From: Flavobacterium pectinovorum
GTDB taxonomy: Bacteria > Bacteroidota > Bacteroidia > Flavobacteriales > Flavobacteriaceae
Direction: 5' to 3'
Length of the DNA: 64,000 bases
NCBI RefSeq assembly: GCF_006438875.1
Contig: NZ_RCZH01000004.1
Location: forward strand, 1 to 64,000
Below the pieces are notes generated by a model. The model was not told the origin of the DNA and did not search any database. It saw only the letters and a program-made list of their open reading frames with translations. The translations under genes were made by a program, and so were the position numbers. Positions 1 to 8,773 of the stretch are shown one piece after another (position 1 is the stretch's first letter; every line of letters begins with the position of its first letter).

Positions 1-1985
1 CTACTGAAACTATTTTTGTAAAAGTTGCAAACAAAGAAAATCCTGACTGTATAGCAACTACCTCTTTTAAAATTGCCGTTTTAGCTTTGCCGGTAGTTAC
101 TGCAACTGCTAATTTAAAACAGTGTGACGACGATATTGATGGTTTCAGTATTTTTAATTTAGAAGAAGCCATTTCTAAAATAACAACAAATGCTTCAAAT
201 GAAACAATTGCTTTTTTTAAGACGATAGCTGATGCACAAAACAATACTAATTCAATATCTAATACTACAACTTACACTAATACAGTTGTGAGTAATGATG
301 TCGTTTATGTTAGGGTTAGTAATGCCAATACTTGTTTTAGAATAGCGCGATTAAACCTGATTGTCTCTACAACTCAGATTCCTTCAAGTTTTTCAAAATC
401 GTTTACACAATGTGATGATGTAGTTTCCGGAACGAATACTGATGGTCTAGCTACGTTTGACTTTAGCGGTGTTACCAATCAGATTCAGGCTATTTTTCCT
501 TTAGGTCAACTTTTAGATATTACGTATTATAAAAATCTGAATGATGCTTTGGCCGAAAAAAATACTATTGCAAATATTTCTAATTATAGTAATATTGGTT
601 ATCCCAATTCTCAAAAAATATATGTTCGTGTAGATAGCAGAGTCAACAATGATTGTTTGGGATTAGGCGGATACATCACTTTAAATGTTGAACCAATTCC
701 TATAGTGAAATCTCTCATAGAAACTCAATGCGACGACAATCAGGATGGATTATTTGCTTTTGACACATCAACTATTGAATCCCGAATTTTAAATGGATTA
801 ACAAATGTATCGCTTTCATATCTGGATCAAAATAACAATCCATTATCCAGTCCGTTACCTAATCCATTTGTAACGGCTTCTCAAACCATAAAAGTAAAAG
901 TAACAAACAATACTGCATCAGCTTGTTCTTACGACACTACAATTGCATTTGTAGTAGATCGTTTACCACATGTTTTTCCTATCCCTACCTCATTGACAAC
1001 TTTTTGTGATGATGAAATTGACCCTGTACTACAAGACGGAAAATATCCTTTTGATACTACTGCTTTTCAAGATAATATTCTTGGAAATCAAACCGGAATG
1101 ATTGTAAAATATTATGATGCAAATGGCAATACCTTAGCAAGTCCATTACCAAATCCGTTTTTATCAGCAACACAAGATGTTAAAGTAGAGGTTATTAATC
1201 CCGTAAATCAAAATTGTACTGCAACAACAATTATCTCGTTCAAAGTTAATTCAGTTCCAAGTATTCAATTAACAGGAGATGAATTGGTATGTAGTGATTT
1301 GCCAACTTTTACCAAAATAATTAATGCTGGTTTAATAGATGAAACTCAAAAAGCAAATTATACCTACACCTGGACATTAGATGGAAACATAATTGTTGGT
1401 GCAAATCAATATGATTTAACCGTCAACAAAAAAGGAATTTATAAGGTAGAAACCACTAATAATAATGGCTGCTCCAGAACAAGAACTATCACTGTAAACG
1501 CATCTGACAAAGCAACCGTAAAAGTCGATATTGTTGATTTATCTGAAGAAAACAGCATAACAATTTTAGCAACCGGAGCCGGAGACTATGTTTTTTCTTT
1601 GGATAATGAATTTGGAGAATATCAAGATAACAATGTTTTTCAAAATGTTCCATCAGGAATTCATACCGTTTATGTAAAAGACCTGAATGGCTGTGGTATT
1701 GTTCCAAAAGAAATCGCTGTTTTAGGAATTCCAAAATTTTTCACTCCTAATCAAGACGGTTCAAACGACACTTGGAATTTAAAAGGAGTCAATGCTGTTT
1801 TTAATGCAAAAACAACTATTCAAATTTTTGATCGTTATGGAAAATTACTTAAAGAAATAAACCCAATGGGCGAAGGCTGGGATGGTACTTATGTTGGTCA
1901 ACAAATGCCGGCAACAGACTATTGGTATTCGATTAGACTAGAAGATGGCAGGTTTTTTAAAGGGCATTTTGCTTTAAAACGATAG
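1..1985 (+). CDS. T9SS type B sorting-domain surface protein, 5' end outside window
   Basis: This is the C-terminal part of a large secreted protein. The frame is open from base 3, with no stop before the first in-window ATG at 87, so the gene begins upstream of the window. At least four repeats of about 100 residues each start with a Cys-Asp-Asp motif followed by an Asp-Gly and Phe-Asp pattern. This is typical of Ig/PKD-like stalk modules in flavobacterial adhesins. The last ~85 residues, starting near 'FFTPNQDGSNDTW' and containing 'IQIFDRYGK' and 'GWDGTY', are a type B (gliding-motility-associated, CHU_C-like) type IX secretion signal, so the product should be exported and held at the cell surface. 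The ligand is unknown. The stop is at 1983-1985. Confidence 0.9.
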   Translation, partial: TETIFVKVANKENPDCIATTSFKIAVLALPVVTATANLKQCDDDIDGFSIFNLEEAISKITTNASNETIAFFKTIADAQNNTNSISNTTTYTNTVVSNDVVYVRVSNANTCFRIARLNLIVSTTQIPSSFSKSFTQCDDVVSGTNTDGLATFDFSGVTNQIQAIFPLGQLLDITYYKNLNDALAEKNTIANISNYSNIGYPNSQKIYVRVDSRVNNDCLGLGGYITLNVEPIPIVKSLIETQCDDNQDGLFAFDTSTIESRILNGLTNVSLSYLDQNNNPLSSPLPNPFVTASQTIKVKVTNNTASACSYDTTIAFVVDRLPHVFPIPTSLTTFCDDEIDPVLQDGKYPFDTTAFQDNILGNQTGMIVKYYDANGNTLASPLPNPFLSATQDVKVEVINPVNQNCTATTIISFKVNSVPSIQLTGDELVCSDLPTFTKIINAGLIDETQKANYTYTWTLDGNIIVGANQYDLTVNKKGIYKVETTNNNGCSRTRTITVNASDKATVKVDIVDLSEENSITILATGAGDYVFSLDNEFGEYQDNNVFQNVPSGIHTVYVKDLNGCGIVPKEIAVLGIPKFFTPNQDGSNDTWNLKGVNAVFNAKTTIQIFDRYGKLLKEINPMGEGWDGTYVGQQMPATDYWYSIRLEDGRFFKGHFALKR

Positions 1986-2212
1986 AAAAATTTTGCCCTT
2001 TTTCTTAAATCATTAGTACTAAGGCGATGTATGTGTCTAAATCATAAACAAAATGGTTCAAAAAATGTTCCGTTAGAAATACTTAACATCAATCTTCAGA
2101 GAAATCTGGAACTTTTTTGTTTATTATAATTTTTTATCGATTTACTTTGTATCACACGAAAGAATTCGTTCGGGACTTGGGAAAGAACAATACAATTTAA
2201 TTTGGAGATAAT

Positions 2213-2848
2213 ATGTTTAAATTTTTCAAAAAACAAAAAAAAATCCACTTGGTGGGATGGGAAAAAGATCTTTTTTCAAATCTTTTTAAATTATTAGGAG
2301 ATGAATATAATTATTTTAGAGAACAAGTATCGGAAGGAATAATAGAATCTATAAGGCTTGAGAAAAAAATACCTAATTACATAAATTTCAGATTAAATAT
2401 TATATTACTTAATAAATTCGAAAAGAAAAAGGAGCCCTTTTTTACTATAAATGGAATCAAGATATTTGATAAAACGTCTGGTGCTTATAGACTTCTGAGT
2501 TTAGATCTAGGATATGGTTTAATTTTAGGATATTCAACTTCAGATATTTTGAACTTTAATCCTGATCCTGATATACAAAAAATAGTTATTGATTCTATAT
2601 ATATAACATATCCCGACAATGAAGATTTTAATAAAATAAAATCTTTGCTTTCCAATGAAGAAATAAATTTATTAAATGCTTCGGATATCTATGAAGTAGA
2701 ACTTGAAGGAAAGATGTATTATCATTTAAAAGATCTTGAAGATGGTGACTTTATTGGTATGGATATGAACAAAAATATTTATAAAATCACTCATGATCCT
2801 TTTCAAATTATCGTAGAAGAAAATCAATTAATAAACCTTCTTAAATAA
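2213..2848 (+). CDS. Hypothetical protein, possibly SMI1/immunity-like
   Basis: This is a cytoplasmic protein of 211 residues without a signal peptide or membrane segment. It begins with a basic stretch (MFKFFKKQKKIH). The C-terminal part, with an acidic 'LEDGDFIGMDMNKNIYKITHD' stretch (here 'GDFIGMDMNKNIYKI'), resembles the end of SMI1/KNR4-like immunity proteins, where a short strand pair precedes the C-terminus. That resemblance is weak and rests on pattern only. The gene stands alone between the T9SS gene and a strong hairpin at 2869-2898, with the mobilizable element on its right. It could be an orphan immunity gene. Confidence 0.6.
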   Translation: MFKFFKKQKKIHLVGWEKDLFSNLFKLLGDEYNYFREQVSEGIIESIRLEKKIPNYINFRLNIILLNKFEKKKEPFFTINGIKIFDKTSGAYRLLSLDLGYGLILGYSTSDILNFNPDPDIQKIVIDSIYITYPDNEDFNKIKSLLSNEEINLLNASDIYEVELEGKMYYHLKDLEDGDFIGMDMNKNIYKITHDPFQIIVEENQLINLLK

Positions 2849-2868
2849 TTTTTTTAATTGATAAAAAA

Positions 2869-2898
2869 TAAAAGCTACAGCTTAAACTGTAGCTTTTT
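2869..2898. terminator. Rho-independent terminator
   Basis: A perfect 10-bp hairpin (AAAGCTACAG / CTGTAGCTTT, 6-base loop) is followed by a T-run, about 20 bp after the stop of the 2213-2848 gene. The remaining bases up to 3123 contain nothing that I recognise. Confidence 0.85.
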
Positions 2899-3123
2899 GC
2901 ATATTATAAATTCGACGATTAAGAATTAACGAAATTAGATGAGTATTGCATTATATTATAATAATCTTCCATAAATTGGTTAGATATTTGAATGCTTCCC
3001 GCTAATAAGTAAATACTTTGTAAAAATGTTGCGCTGTTCTTTAAAAGATAGTTTATAATATCTTCTTGGTTCCCCACAGTTAGAGATTATACTGAAAGAA
3101 ATCATTTTAGTCCACATTTTCTG

Positions 3124-3675
3124 TCACTTACTTTCTACTGAGTTTATATACGCTTTTTTCATAAGTTTTTTAATTTCTTTATCATTATTAGCATACATAT
3201 ATTCCCATGCTTTTCTTATCCTGTCATTTTGAATTTGTCTCATTTCAATTTCTTTGTTATTGTCGCTATAATGTATTCCCCAATTATAAAGATTGCTTAA
3301 GGCTACCATCATAGCAAGCCATAAAAACCACCTTCCAAAAACAATTTTATAAAACAGTTTCGCATCCTGTTCTGGAAATAACAAAATCTGAAACTTCCTA
3401 ACGATACTTTTTGGCTGCCTGCCAATCATAAATTTAATATCCAGGAAGCTTTTTTGCAGGATAGCCTCTATTGGTTTAATATCCAATGGTTCCAAAACAT
3501 TTTTTCCCGGTTTATGCTCCTTTATAGATACATCGATTTTATTCCCTATGTTATTTATGGCAATAATAAGCGCCTCAATATGCTGATTATTTGTCTTCTG
3601 TTCCTGGGCAAATTCCTCCAATACTAATTGTAATGTTTCTCGTTCTATATGTCCTTTGTTTGCATCTGTTTCCAT
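3124..3675 (-). CDS. Mobilization-associated membrane protein
   Basis: This protein of 183 residues follows the relaxase gene by 19 bp on the same strand. It has an N-terminal coiled-coil-like region (residues ~10-55), a middle region ending in a basic stretch, one hydrophobic segment near residues 115-130 (FGRWFLWLAMMVALSNLY), and a charged helical tail. Proteins of this layout are commonly found next to MobA-type relaxases in Bacteroidota mobilizable elements, where they may link the relaxosome to the membrane or coupling protein. That role is inferred from position. It is the last gene of the mob operon. Confidence 0.65.
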   Translation of the reverse strand: METDANKGHIERETLQLVLEEFAQEQKTNNQHIEALIIAINNIGNKIDVSIKEHKPGKNVLEPLDIKPIEAILQKSFLDIKFMIGRQPKSIVRKFQILLFPEQDAKLFYKIVFGRWFLWLAMMVALSNLYNWGIHYSDNNKEIEMRQIQNDRIRKAWEYMYANNDKEIKKLMKKAYINSVESK

Positions 3676-3694
3676 ACTACTATTTTTTAAAATA

Positions 3695-4714
3695 TTATCT
3701 CCTTAATGATGGTCTCTTTTTTTTCTTTTGGAGTCTTCTCATTAATTCAGGATCAATATAATCCGGTTCATATTCAGAATTCATTAGTTGACCTGTAAAC
3801 CCTAAAATCTCTTTAACAACTTCCTCTCCTGTTCTACCTGAGTTATAGCTTTGCTTTTCTTCGTTCTGCTTTCCAGTGTTGAAAGAATTGGATATTGACT
3901 GACTATCTTTATTACAATTTTTTACTTCGTCTGTATTTCTCATAACAGGCTGTTGTTTCTGACGTAATATTTTTTCAATTTTCAGCAATGAAAAACCAAT
4001 TTCACTCCCTTTTATTTTTACTTTTTTATCATCTATAAAAGAAATCCCCCTACCTTTAAGAACTTTATAACCCAAATCCCGCATATGTCTTTCAAATGAT
4101 AAATAAGAACTGGCAGATTTTAATGTCTGTTGGATATCTGCTTTTAGTTTTTCTTTTCTAATATCATGGCGAGGCAATAACCTATCTTTAGTAGATAGGA
4201 ATGCTCTTGGACTTAATACTTCTTGAAGACCATATTTCTTTTCAAGACGACGACAAAGTTCAGCCATGCGTTTATAGTTATTGCTATCATTGGCAACCTT
4301 ACCATCAAAGCCTACTCTATTGGCTGCAATATGAATATGCTGCTCTTTGGTATCCTTATGCAGTACACAGATATATTGGTTGTCTGCTATACCGAACTCC
4401 TTAGCACATTCCCTGCCAACCTCTCTCAATTGTTCTTTAGTCAATGTATCTTCCGGGGCTAAACGTAATGTCAGATGCAACACTGGTTTTTCAATACGCC
4501 TGCTTAATTTTCTAACATCGTTAAACTGCCCAGTAAGCTCATATTTGTTTCCAAAACATTTATTGTATTCTAATACTTCCGCACGCTCTTTATGCTGCAA
4601 ATGGTCTTGCATTGCAAGTGCATGTTTTTTCGATTCAGACAATTCTCTTTTATCTTCCAAGCAGTAGCTTATGCAATGGTAAAAGGAGCTGCCTATACTT
4701 ACATGACCTATCAT
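3695..4714 (-). CDS. Relaxase (MobA/MobB-type mobilization nuclease)
   Basis: This relaxase of 339 residues would nick at oriT and pilot the DNA strand during conjugative mobilization. The N-terminal half carries the family signature: an early 'GSSFYHCISYCLEDK' block and then the metal-binding His motif 'EQHIHIAANRVGFDGKVANDSNN', the H-x-H motif of MOBP/MOBB-type relaxases. The C-terminal third is low-complexity and basic and ends RRLQKKKKRPSLRR. Its start overlaps the end of the upstream mobC-like gene by 4 bp (ATGA), so the two are translationally coupled. The length is normal for small mobilizable elements of Bacteroidota, which rely on a co-resident conjugative element for the transfer apparatus. 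Confidence 0.88.
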   Translation of the reverse strand: MIGHVSIGSSFYHCISYCLEDKRELSESKKHALAMQDHLQHKERAEVLEYNKCFGNKYELTGQFNDVRKLSRRIEKPVLHLTLRLAPEDTLTKEQLREVGRECAKEFGIADNQYICVLHKDTKEQHIHIAANRVGFDGKVANDSNNYKRMAELCRRLEKKYGLQEVLSPRAFLSTKDRLLPRHDIRKEKLKADIQQTLKSASSYLSFERHMRDLGYKVLKGRGISFIDDKKVKIKGSEIGFSLLKIEKILRQKQQPVMRNTDEVKNCNKDSQSISNSFNTGKQNEEKQSYNSGRTGEEVVKEILGFTGQLMNSEYEPDYIDPELMRRLQKKKKRPSLRR

Positions 4715-5091
4715 GACATAAAGTTTTTAATTTGGACAGCAAGATCTTTAACCTGCCCAGACTGCACTTTTAATTCTGCCCGTTCAAGTGGACTTAATTC
4801 ATCGTTACTATTTCTCTTTTTCGCGATCTGGTTTAGGTTGGCTGCCATGTGATTGAGTACTCCAGTAAAACTTAGAATTTCTTTCGGAAGGGCTTTATTT
4901 CTGTAATCAATCTTTGCCGTGAGTCCAATTTCACGAAGGTATTCGGAAACGGTAAGATTTACTTTTTTTGCTTTAGATTCAATTATTTTACGCTCGTTGG
5001 GTGTACATTTAATCGCCATCAGTTGGTCTCTCTTTATTGCCTTTTTGGGTCTGCCTCCTGTATTTTTTTTAGTTTCATTCTCTTGTTCCAT
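4711..5091 (-). CDS. MobC-like relaxosome accessory protein
   Basis: This small basic protein of 126 residues would help the relaxase bind and open oriT. It has a polar/basic N-terminus (KKNTGGRPKKAIKRD) and then a ribbon-helix-helix-like segment 'IKCTPNERKIIESKAKKVNLTVSEYLRE'. The C-terminal part 'LNHMAANLNQIAKKRN' is the usual signature of the MobC/plasmid mobilization relaxosome family. It is the first gene of the mob operon and lies immediately downstream of the oriT-like inverted repeat at 5167-5202. Confidence 0.85.
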   Translation of the reverse strand: MEQENETKKNTGGRPKKAIKRDQLMAIKCTPNERKIIESKAKKVNLTVSEYLREIGLTAKIDYRNKALPKEILSFTGVLNHMAANLNQIAKKRNSNDELSPLERAELKVQSGQVKDLAVQIKNFMS

Positions 5092-5166
5092 AATCTTTCA
5101 TCATTTATTTTTTGAATGCGGATGCATGAAAAAAATCCCTCTCAACGAATGCGCCAGCATGAGGGG

Positions 5167-5202
5167 AGCCAGCGTTTTGGTTTTACCAAAACATAGCTGG
5201 CT
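5167..5202. other. Candidate oriT inverted repeat
   Basis: A 36-bp interrupted palindrome, AGCCAGC-g-TTTTGGT-ttt-ACCAAAA-cat-AGCTGGCT, lies in the gap between the mobC-like gene (start 5091) and the primase gene (end 5215). It is more GC-rich than its surroundings and is followed by CCACCGGGACG. Location upstream of mobC and the inverted-repeat structure fit an origin of transfer. The nick site itself cannot be assigned by eye. It could also act as a terminator for the minus-strand primase gene. Confidence 0.55.
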
Positions 5203-5214
5203 ACCACCGGGACG

Positions 5215-6147
5215 TCATATAGATCGCCTAAAACTATGACCTCGCTTAACTTGTTGTTCCTGGTTTAACCATTCGTTTAAATCTTTCTTTTGGTCGTATA
5301 AAAAACTTTGGTCGGTATATTTAATAGAACCTCCTTGTAGGGCTTGGTTAGTAAATTTTATACCTCCCGCATCTCTGTCTAAATAGAGATCGACTCTCTC
5401 GTGTTTTTCCATTAACTTTAGTGACTTGTTAAAAAAAGATAGTGAATTAAGTATCAGGAAATTTGTTTGTAGGTCAACCGATTTTTGATTCATCATTTTA
5501 TAAGAGAGGTAATCAAAAAAGCCTTCAAAAACGATTACTGATTTTGCTTGAGTATCTATAAAAGTGATATCTTTTGGTGAACTGCTACCCTTAAATTTTT
5601 CACTTCGCAATTCATATCCTCCTGAAATATTCTGAAATCCAATAGCAGTCTGCTTTCGATTATTTAAAGAAAAATCAACCTCTTTACAATGATGTCTTGC
5701 AATCTCTTGTGAAATACTTCGATTATCTAAATAAGTCATCAACTGCTTATTTTCCAATGTCCGTACATCAACAATGATTATTTTATCAAGGGAATTATCT
5801 TTCTTTTCATTTGCAATTCTTAGACTTGAAGACTGTCGATTCTCATTCTTAAGTGATAAACTTATACCGGAGGAAATGCTATTACCATTTAAAAGCTGTA
5901 AAAATTCAGAGACAGTGCATCTAAAATATTCAATCCCAAAATCGACTACATTTCCGCCCTTGCCTGATCCATGGTCATACCATAAATTTAATTTTTGATT
6001 CACTTTAAAAGAGGGTGTATTTTCATTTCGCAGTGGGGATAGATACCAATAATCCTGATTTTTTATTTTTGATGGCTCGTGCCCTAATGTTTCAAGATAA
6101 TGGACTAAATCAATTTGATTTGCAATTTTACAATTGAACTTTTCCAT
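5215..6147 (-). CDS. CHC2/Toprim-type DNA primase of mobile element
   Basis: This primase-like protein of 310 residues belongs to the family encoded by Bacteroidota mobilizable elements and would prime replication or complementary-strand synthesis after transfer. The N-terminus (residues ~10-85) resembles the DnaG zinc-binding region: 'YWYLSPLRNENTPSFKVNQKLNLWYDHGSGKGGNVVDF'. The classical CHC2 cysteines are largely absent, as in several element-encoded versions. The Toprim core is visible in the second half: 'VIVFEGFFDYLSY' (catalytic Glu) and 'VDLYLDRDAGG' (D-x-D). The iteron cluster lies just upstream, and the ATPase gene follows beyond it on the same strand. Confidence 0.82.
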   Translation of the reverse strand: MEKFNCKIANQIDLVHYLETLGHEPSKIKNQDYWYLSPLRNENTPSFKVNQKLNLWYDHGSGKGGNVVDFGIEYFRCTVSEFLQLLNGNSISSGISLSLKNENRQSSSLRIANEKKDNSLDKIIIVDVRTLENKQLMTYLDNRSISQEIARHHCKEVDFSLNNRKQTAIGFQNISGGYELRSEKFKGSSSPKDITFIDTQAKSVIVFEGFFDYLSYKMMNQKSVDLQTNFLILNSLSFFNKSLKLMEKHERVDLYLDRDAGGIKFTNQALQGGSIKYTDQSFLYDQKKDLNEWLNQEQQVKRGHSFRRSI

Positions 6148-6243
6148 AATTATTTTTTTTAAATAAATCTTCTATTGATTTGATTCAAGTCTTTTTTTGC
6201 TAATGAAAAAAAGAACAGAAATTTTTTCTTTTTTTGATGTTTT

Positions 6244-6436
6244 GATGCAAATACGTTCTAATACATTGATTATATTAGGATTACACTGCATCAATAGCTG
6301 CATCAGTGCATCACTTTATTTTTGTCCTGCATCGGTTTTGCATCAAAAAAGATTGTTTCTTAATTTGATGCAAGGTTTGATGCAGATCCCTTTAGTTCAA
6401 TTACAAGACTTTATACTAATTTTGCATCAAAGCATC
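6244..6436. repeat. TGCATC iteron cluster, candidate replication origin
   Basis: Nine copies of TGCATC/GATGCA lie within 185 bp at 6244, 6287, 6299, 6307, 6328, 6339, 6367, 6379 and 6423, plus a near copy (AGCATC) at 6431. Most extend to TTTGATGCA or TGCATCAAA. Both orientations occur. The cluster fills the 268-bp gap between the primase gene and the ATPase gene and runs into the 3' end of the latter. This is the usual arrangement of iterons bound by a replication initiator or helicase-loading protein. Confidence 0.7.
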
Positions 6437-7642
6437 AAATATTTTATAAAACAAAATCTTTTTGATGGTATAAAAACGTCCTCTTCGATCTACTTTCACA
6501 TATTCACCATGCGACAATAATTCAATTCCACAATAAGACTTCGTATTATCTTTGGGTGTAAAACCCCATCGCTTCAGAATATTTCTTATTTCATTAGCAG
6601 AAATATTTATTCTGTTATTTTGCTTCCTCAGTAGAATGAAAATATCATTAGGAGCTAATTTCAACTCATTCTCATCCATTTTCTCAAAACATTCATGAAT
6701 CAATTCAAGCATAAGGATTTCTTCTTTATTTCGATTTACAAGCTTTAACAGAGAAGCGGTCATAATCTGTTCGGGTTTAAACCACATTCTCGTTTTTTGT
6801 TGAGAAAAATAATTTCTCATTTGCAGGTACTTTAAGAAATACGGAATTTCTTTGTTCAGTTTTTTAAGAAAGAATACATCTTCTGTATTTATAGTACGAA
6901 TTTTACGAATCCAAAAACGGATTTCTTCTTCATCTATTTGAATAAAATTATCTTCATTATTAGAACAAAGAATAAATTTTGCAAAGAATTCAATTTCTTG
7001 TCGATCCTTTCCTTTTGCTTCTATTTTATCTTTGTCAGTGGTAGAAAGATACTTTAATCGTTCTGTAATCTCCTTTTTATCAAAAAAGACTTCATCAATC
7101 GCTACGAGCAACATACTCGCCCAATCGGAATTAAACTGCGAACCAAATGAATCGCCTTTTATGTAAGTCATATTCATTCCAAAAATTGCTTTCAACCACT
7201 TTATAAAAGAGCTTTTTCCTGTCGATCGTTCTTTACTTACTAAACAAAGAATTGGCAATGTTTGAGTAGGTTTTTCATATAAAAGTTTTATGTAGTCTAA
7301 ACCTAATTGCGTTTGGTCTCCAAAAATATGTTGAATAAATTGCAATGAATTCGGAATCAATTTTTCAAGTTCATGAATTGAAAAATCCTTAACGATCGGT
7401 TGGTTAGGCAGTTCATGATAGGTATTATAGAAATCATCTACAATTTGCTCATAACCAAAATGATTAGGAATACAGCAAAAACCATCTAGTTTGGATATAT
7501 CGTTTAAAAACGATTTTCCGTGATCTGAAATGATTGTTTCACGATTCCACCGAACCATCACTTTTACTTTGTCACCAGATATTATAGGTTTATCAATAAT
7601 TTTGAAATACGAAGTTCCTACTCGTAAATATTTTTCTTTCAT
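6416..7642 (-). CDS. Primase-helicase (DUF5906-type) SF3-like ATPase
   Basis: This is an ATPase of about 408 residues, expected to unwind DNA at the element's origin. The Walker A motif is 'SKERSTGKSSF', and Walker B is 'MLLVAIDEVFF' some 45 residues later. A downstream 'KFILCSNNEDNFIQIDEEEIRFW' block resembles sensor regions of the DUF5906/D5-like primase-helicase family. The reading frame extends upstream to 7705, but the extra 21 residues (MFFYYLIYCISYIYNK...) look like untranslated AT-rich DNA. I prefer the ATG at 7642 (MKEKYLRVGTSYF). The C-terminus is encoded within the iteron cluster. The gene follows the excisionase-like gene at 7724. Confidence 0.8.
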   Translation of the reverse strand: MKEKYLRVGTSYFKIIDKPIISGDKVKVMVRWNRETIISDHGKSFLNDISKLDGFCCIPNHFGYEQIVDDFYNTYHELPNQPIVKDFSIHELEKLIPNSLQFIQHIFGDQTQLGLDYIKLLYEKPTQTLPILCLVSKERSTGKSSFIKWLKAIFGMNMTYIKGDSFGSQFNSDWASMLLVAIDEVFFDKKEITERLKYLSTTDKDKIEAKGKDRQEIEFFAKFILCSNNEDNFIQIDEEEIRFWIRKIRTINTEDVFFLKKLNKEIPYFLKYLQMRNYFSQQKTRMWFKPEQIMTASLLKLVNRNKEEILMLELIHECFEKMDENELKLAPNDIFILLRKQNNRINISANEIRNILKRWGFTPKDNTKSYCGIELLSHGEYVKVDRRGRFYTIKKILFYKIFDALMQN

Positions 7643-7723
7643 TTTGTACAATGTTTTTTTATTGTATATATAGCTTATACAATAGATCAGATAATAAAAA
7701 AACAAGTATAGAAATGGTACTTT

Positions 7724-8002
7724 CTATACTTGTCTCTTATATTTCAGGGATTTTACTTCATTAAGAGAGTCAAATAACTCTTCGTGATTTATTAAAATTC
7801 TTCTCCCAATAGAAGAAGCTTTAATATTACCATTATCAATATGGTTTCTAATGGTCTGGCGATCCACATGTAAGAGTTCTGCCGCTTCTTTGACAGTATA
7901 CATGTTATTCGATAAATCTTTTTCTGGTTTAGTCAGAAGTTGTGCAACTAAACCTTTTAGCTCTTTCAATTCTGATTGAATTGTTTCAAATGGATTTTGC
8001 AT
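7724..8002 (-). CDS. Excisionase-like helix-turn-helix protein
   Basis: This is a small DNA-binding protein of 92 residues. After a coiled-coil-like N-terminus, residues ~33-80 form an HTH_17/MerR-like excisionase domain: 'MYTVKEAAELLHVDRQTIRNHIDNGNIKASSIGRRILI'. Such proteins sit next to the replication genes of Bacteroidota mobilizable elements, where they control excision or the copy and transfer genes. Here it heads the minus-strand run toward the ATPase and primase. Confidence 0.85.
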   Translation of the reverse strand: MQNPFETIQSELKELKGLVAQLLTKPEKDLSNNMYTVKEAAELLHVDRQTIRNHIDNGNIKASSIGRRILINHEELFDSLNEVKSLKYKRQV

Positions 8003-8106
8003 AAAATTGTAGATTTAATTTTTTACAATTTTATAACTTAATCGTATTAATTATAATTTATTTCTATTCAATATCTTCAATTGAATTCAATTGAAAATGA
8101 GTTAAA

Positions 8107-8772
8107 CTATATTTGGTTAAAAATGGAATAATCATTTTCATAATATTTTTCATGATGTGCTTTAATTAGATTGTTTTCCTTGGAAAGATCATATTTTGTT
8201 AGCATCGTTGAATTAATTTTAATATCTAAAAATTGGCTAGAAACCTCACAAAAATCTTTGTTTTCAATTGTGTTTTTAAAATAATTATTCTCTTTTAATT
8301 TAGAAAACAATAAAGCGAAGTATAAAATCTCTTTTTCCTTATATAACCATTTACATTTTTGGTCAATTAATCCAATTTTAATCGCATTATTTTTAAAATT
8401 CAAATAACACAATTCATCTTTAAAAAAATTTTTAAACCGAACTTCTATTATATTATTTTCATCATTCGAAAAATCATAATTTACTATTGCTGAATTTATT
8501 TTATTCCTCTTATCTGTCTTATAAATCAAAAGACGAAAATATAAAACAACCATAATTGCTGCCGAAAATGTTATTCCTATAGCAACTAGTCTAAATATCC
8601 CTCCTGATTTCAGAAAAACATTTTCGAAAAAATAAAAAGCAATCAAAAAAAGAAAAACCATAATAAGAATAATTACACCTAGTTTAATTTCTCCCCTAGT
8701 ATTCTTATTATCAAGAGGCTTTAAATCAATAAATTCTGATTTCTTTTTAAAATATTTCTTTTTAAAATCCAT
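8107..8772 (-). CDS. Hypothetical membrane protein in mobile element
   Basis: This protein of 221 residues has a basic N-terminus, two adjacent hydrophobic segments (residues ~30-50 and ~58-78) and a hydrophilic C-terminal region of about 140 residues, probably cytoplasmic. It starts one base before the integrase stop on the same strand, so the two are probably co-transcribed. I do not recognise a family. It is likely element cargo or accessory. Confidence 0.6.
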   Translation of the reverse strand: MDFKKKYFKKKSEFIDLKPLDNKNTRGEIKLGVIILIMVFLFLIAFYFFENVFLKSGGIFRLVAIGITFSAAIMVVLYFRLLIYKTDKRNKINSAIVNYDFSNDENNIIEVRFKNFFKDELCYLNFKNNAIKIGLIDQKCKWLYKEKEILYFALLFSKLKENNYFKNTIENKDFCEVSSQFLDIKINSTMLTKYDLSKENNLIKAHHEKYYENDYSIFNQI

Positions 8773-8773
8773 A

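Noticed and set aside
1..17. CTACTGAAACTATTTTTG at the window start resembles the tail-regulon repeat
   Set aside because: It lies inside the T9SS coding frame (Thr-Glu-Thr-Ile-Phe-Val), the second half of the repeat is missing and no -7 box is placed 54 bp further. It is a coincidence of a common coding motif.
4201..4852. Several plus-strand frames inside the relaxase and mobC-like genes
   Set aside because: These are shadows of clear minus-strand genes, with Cys/Trp-rich, unnatural composition.
6197..6520. Plus-strand frame across the iteron region
   Set aside because: Its length is an artefact of the repeated TGCATC sequence, and it overlaps the ATPase gene end.
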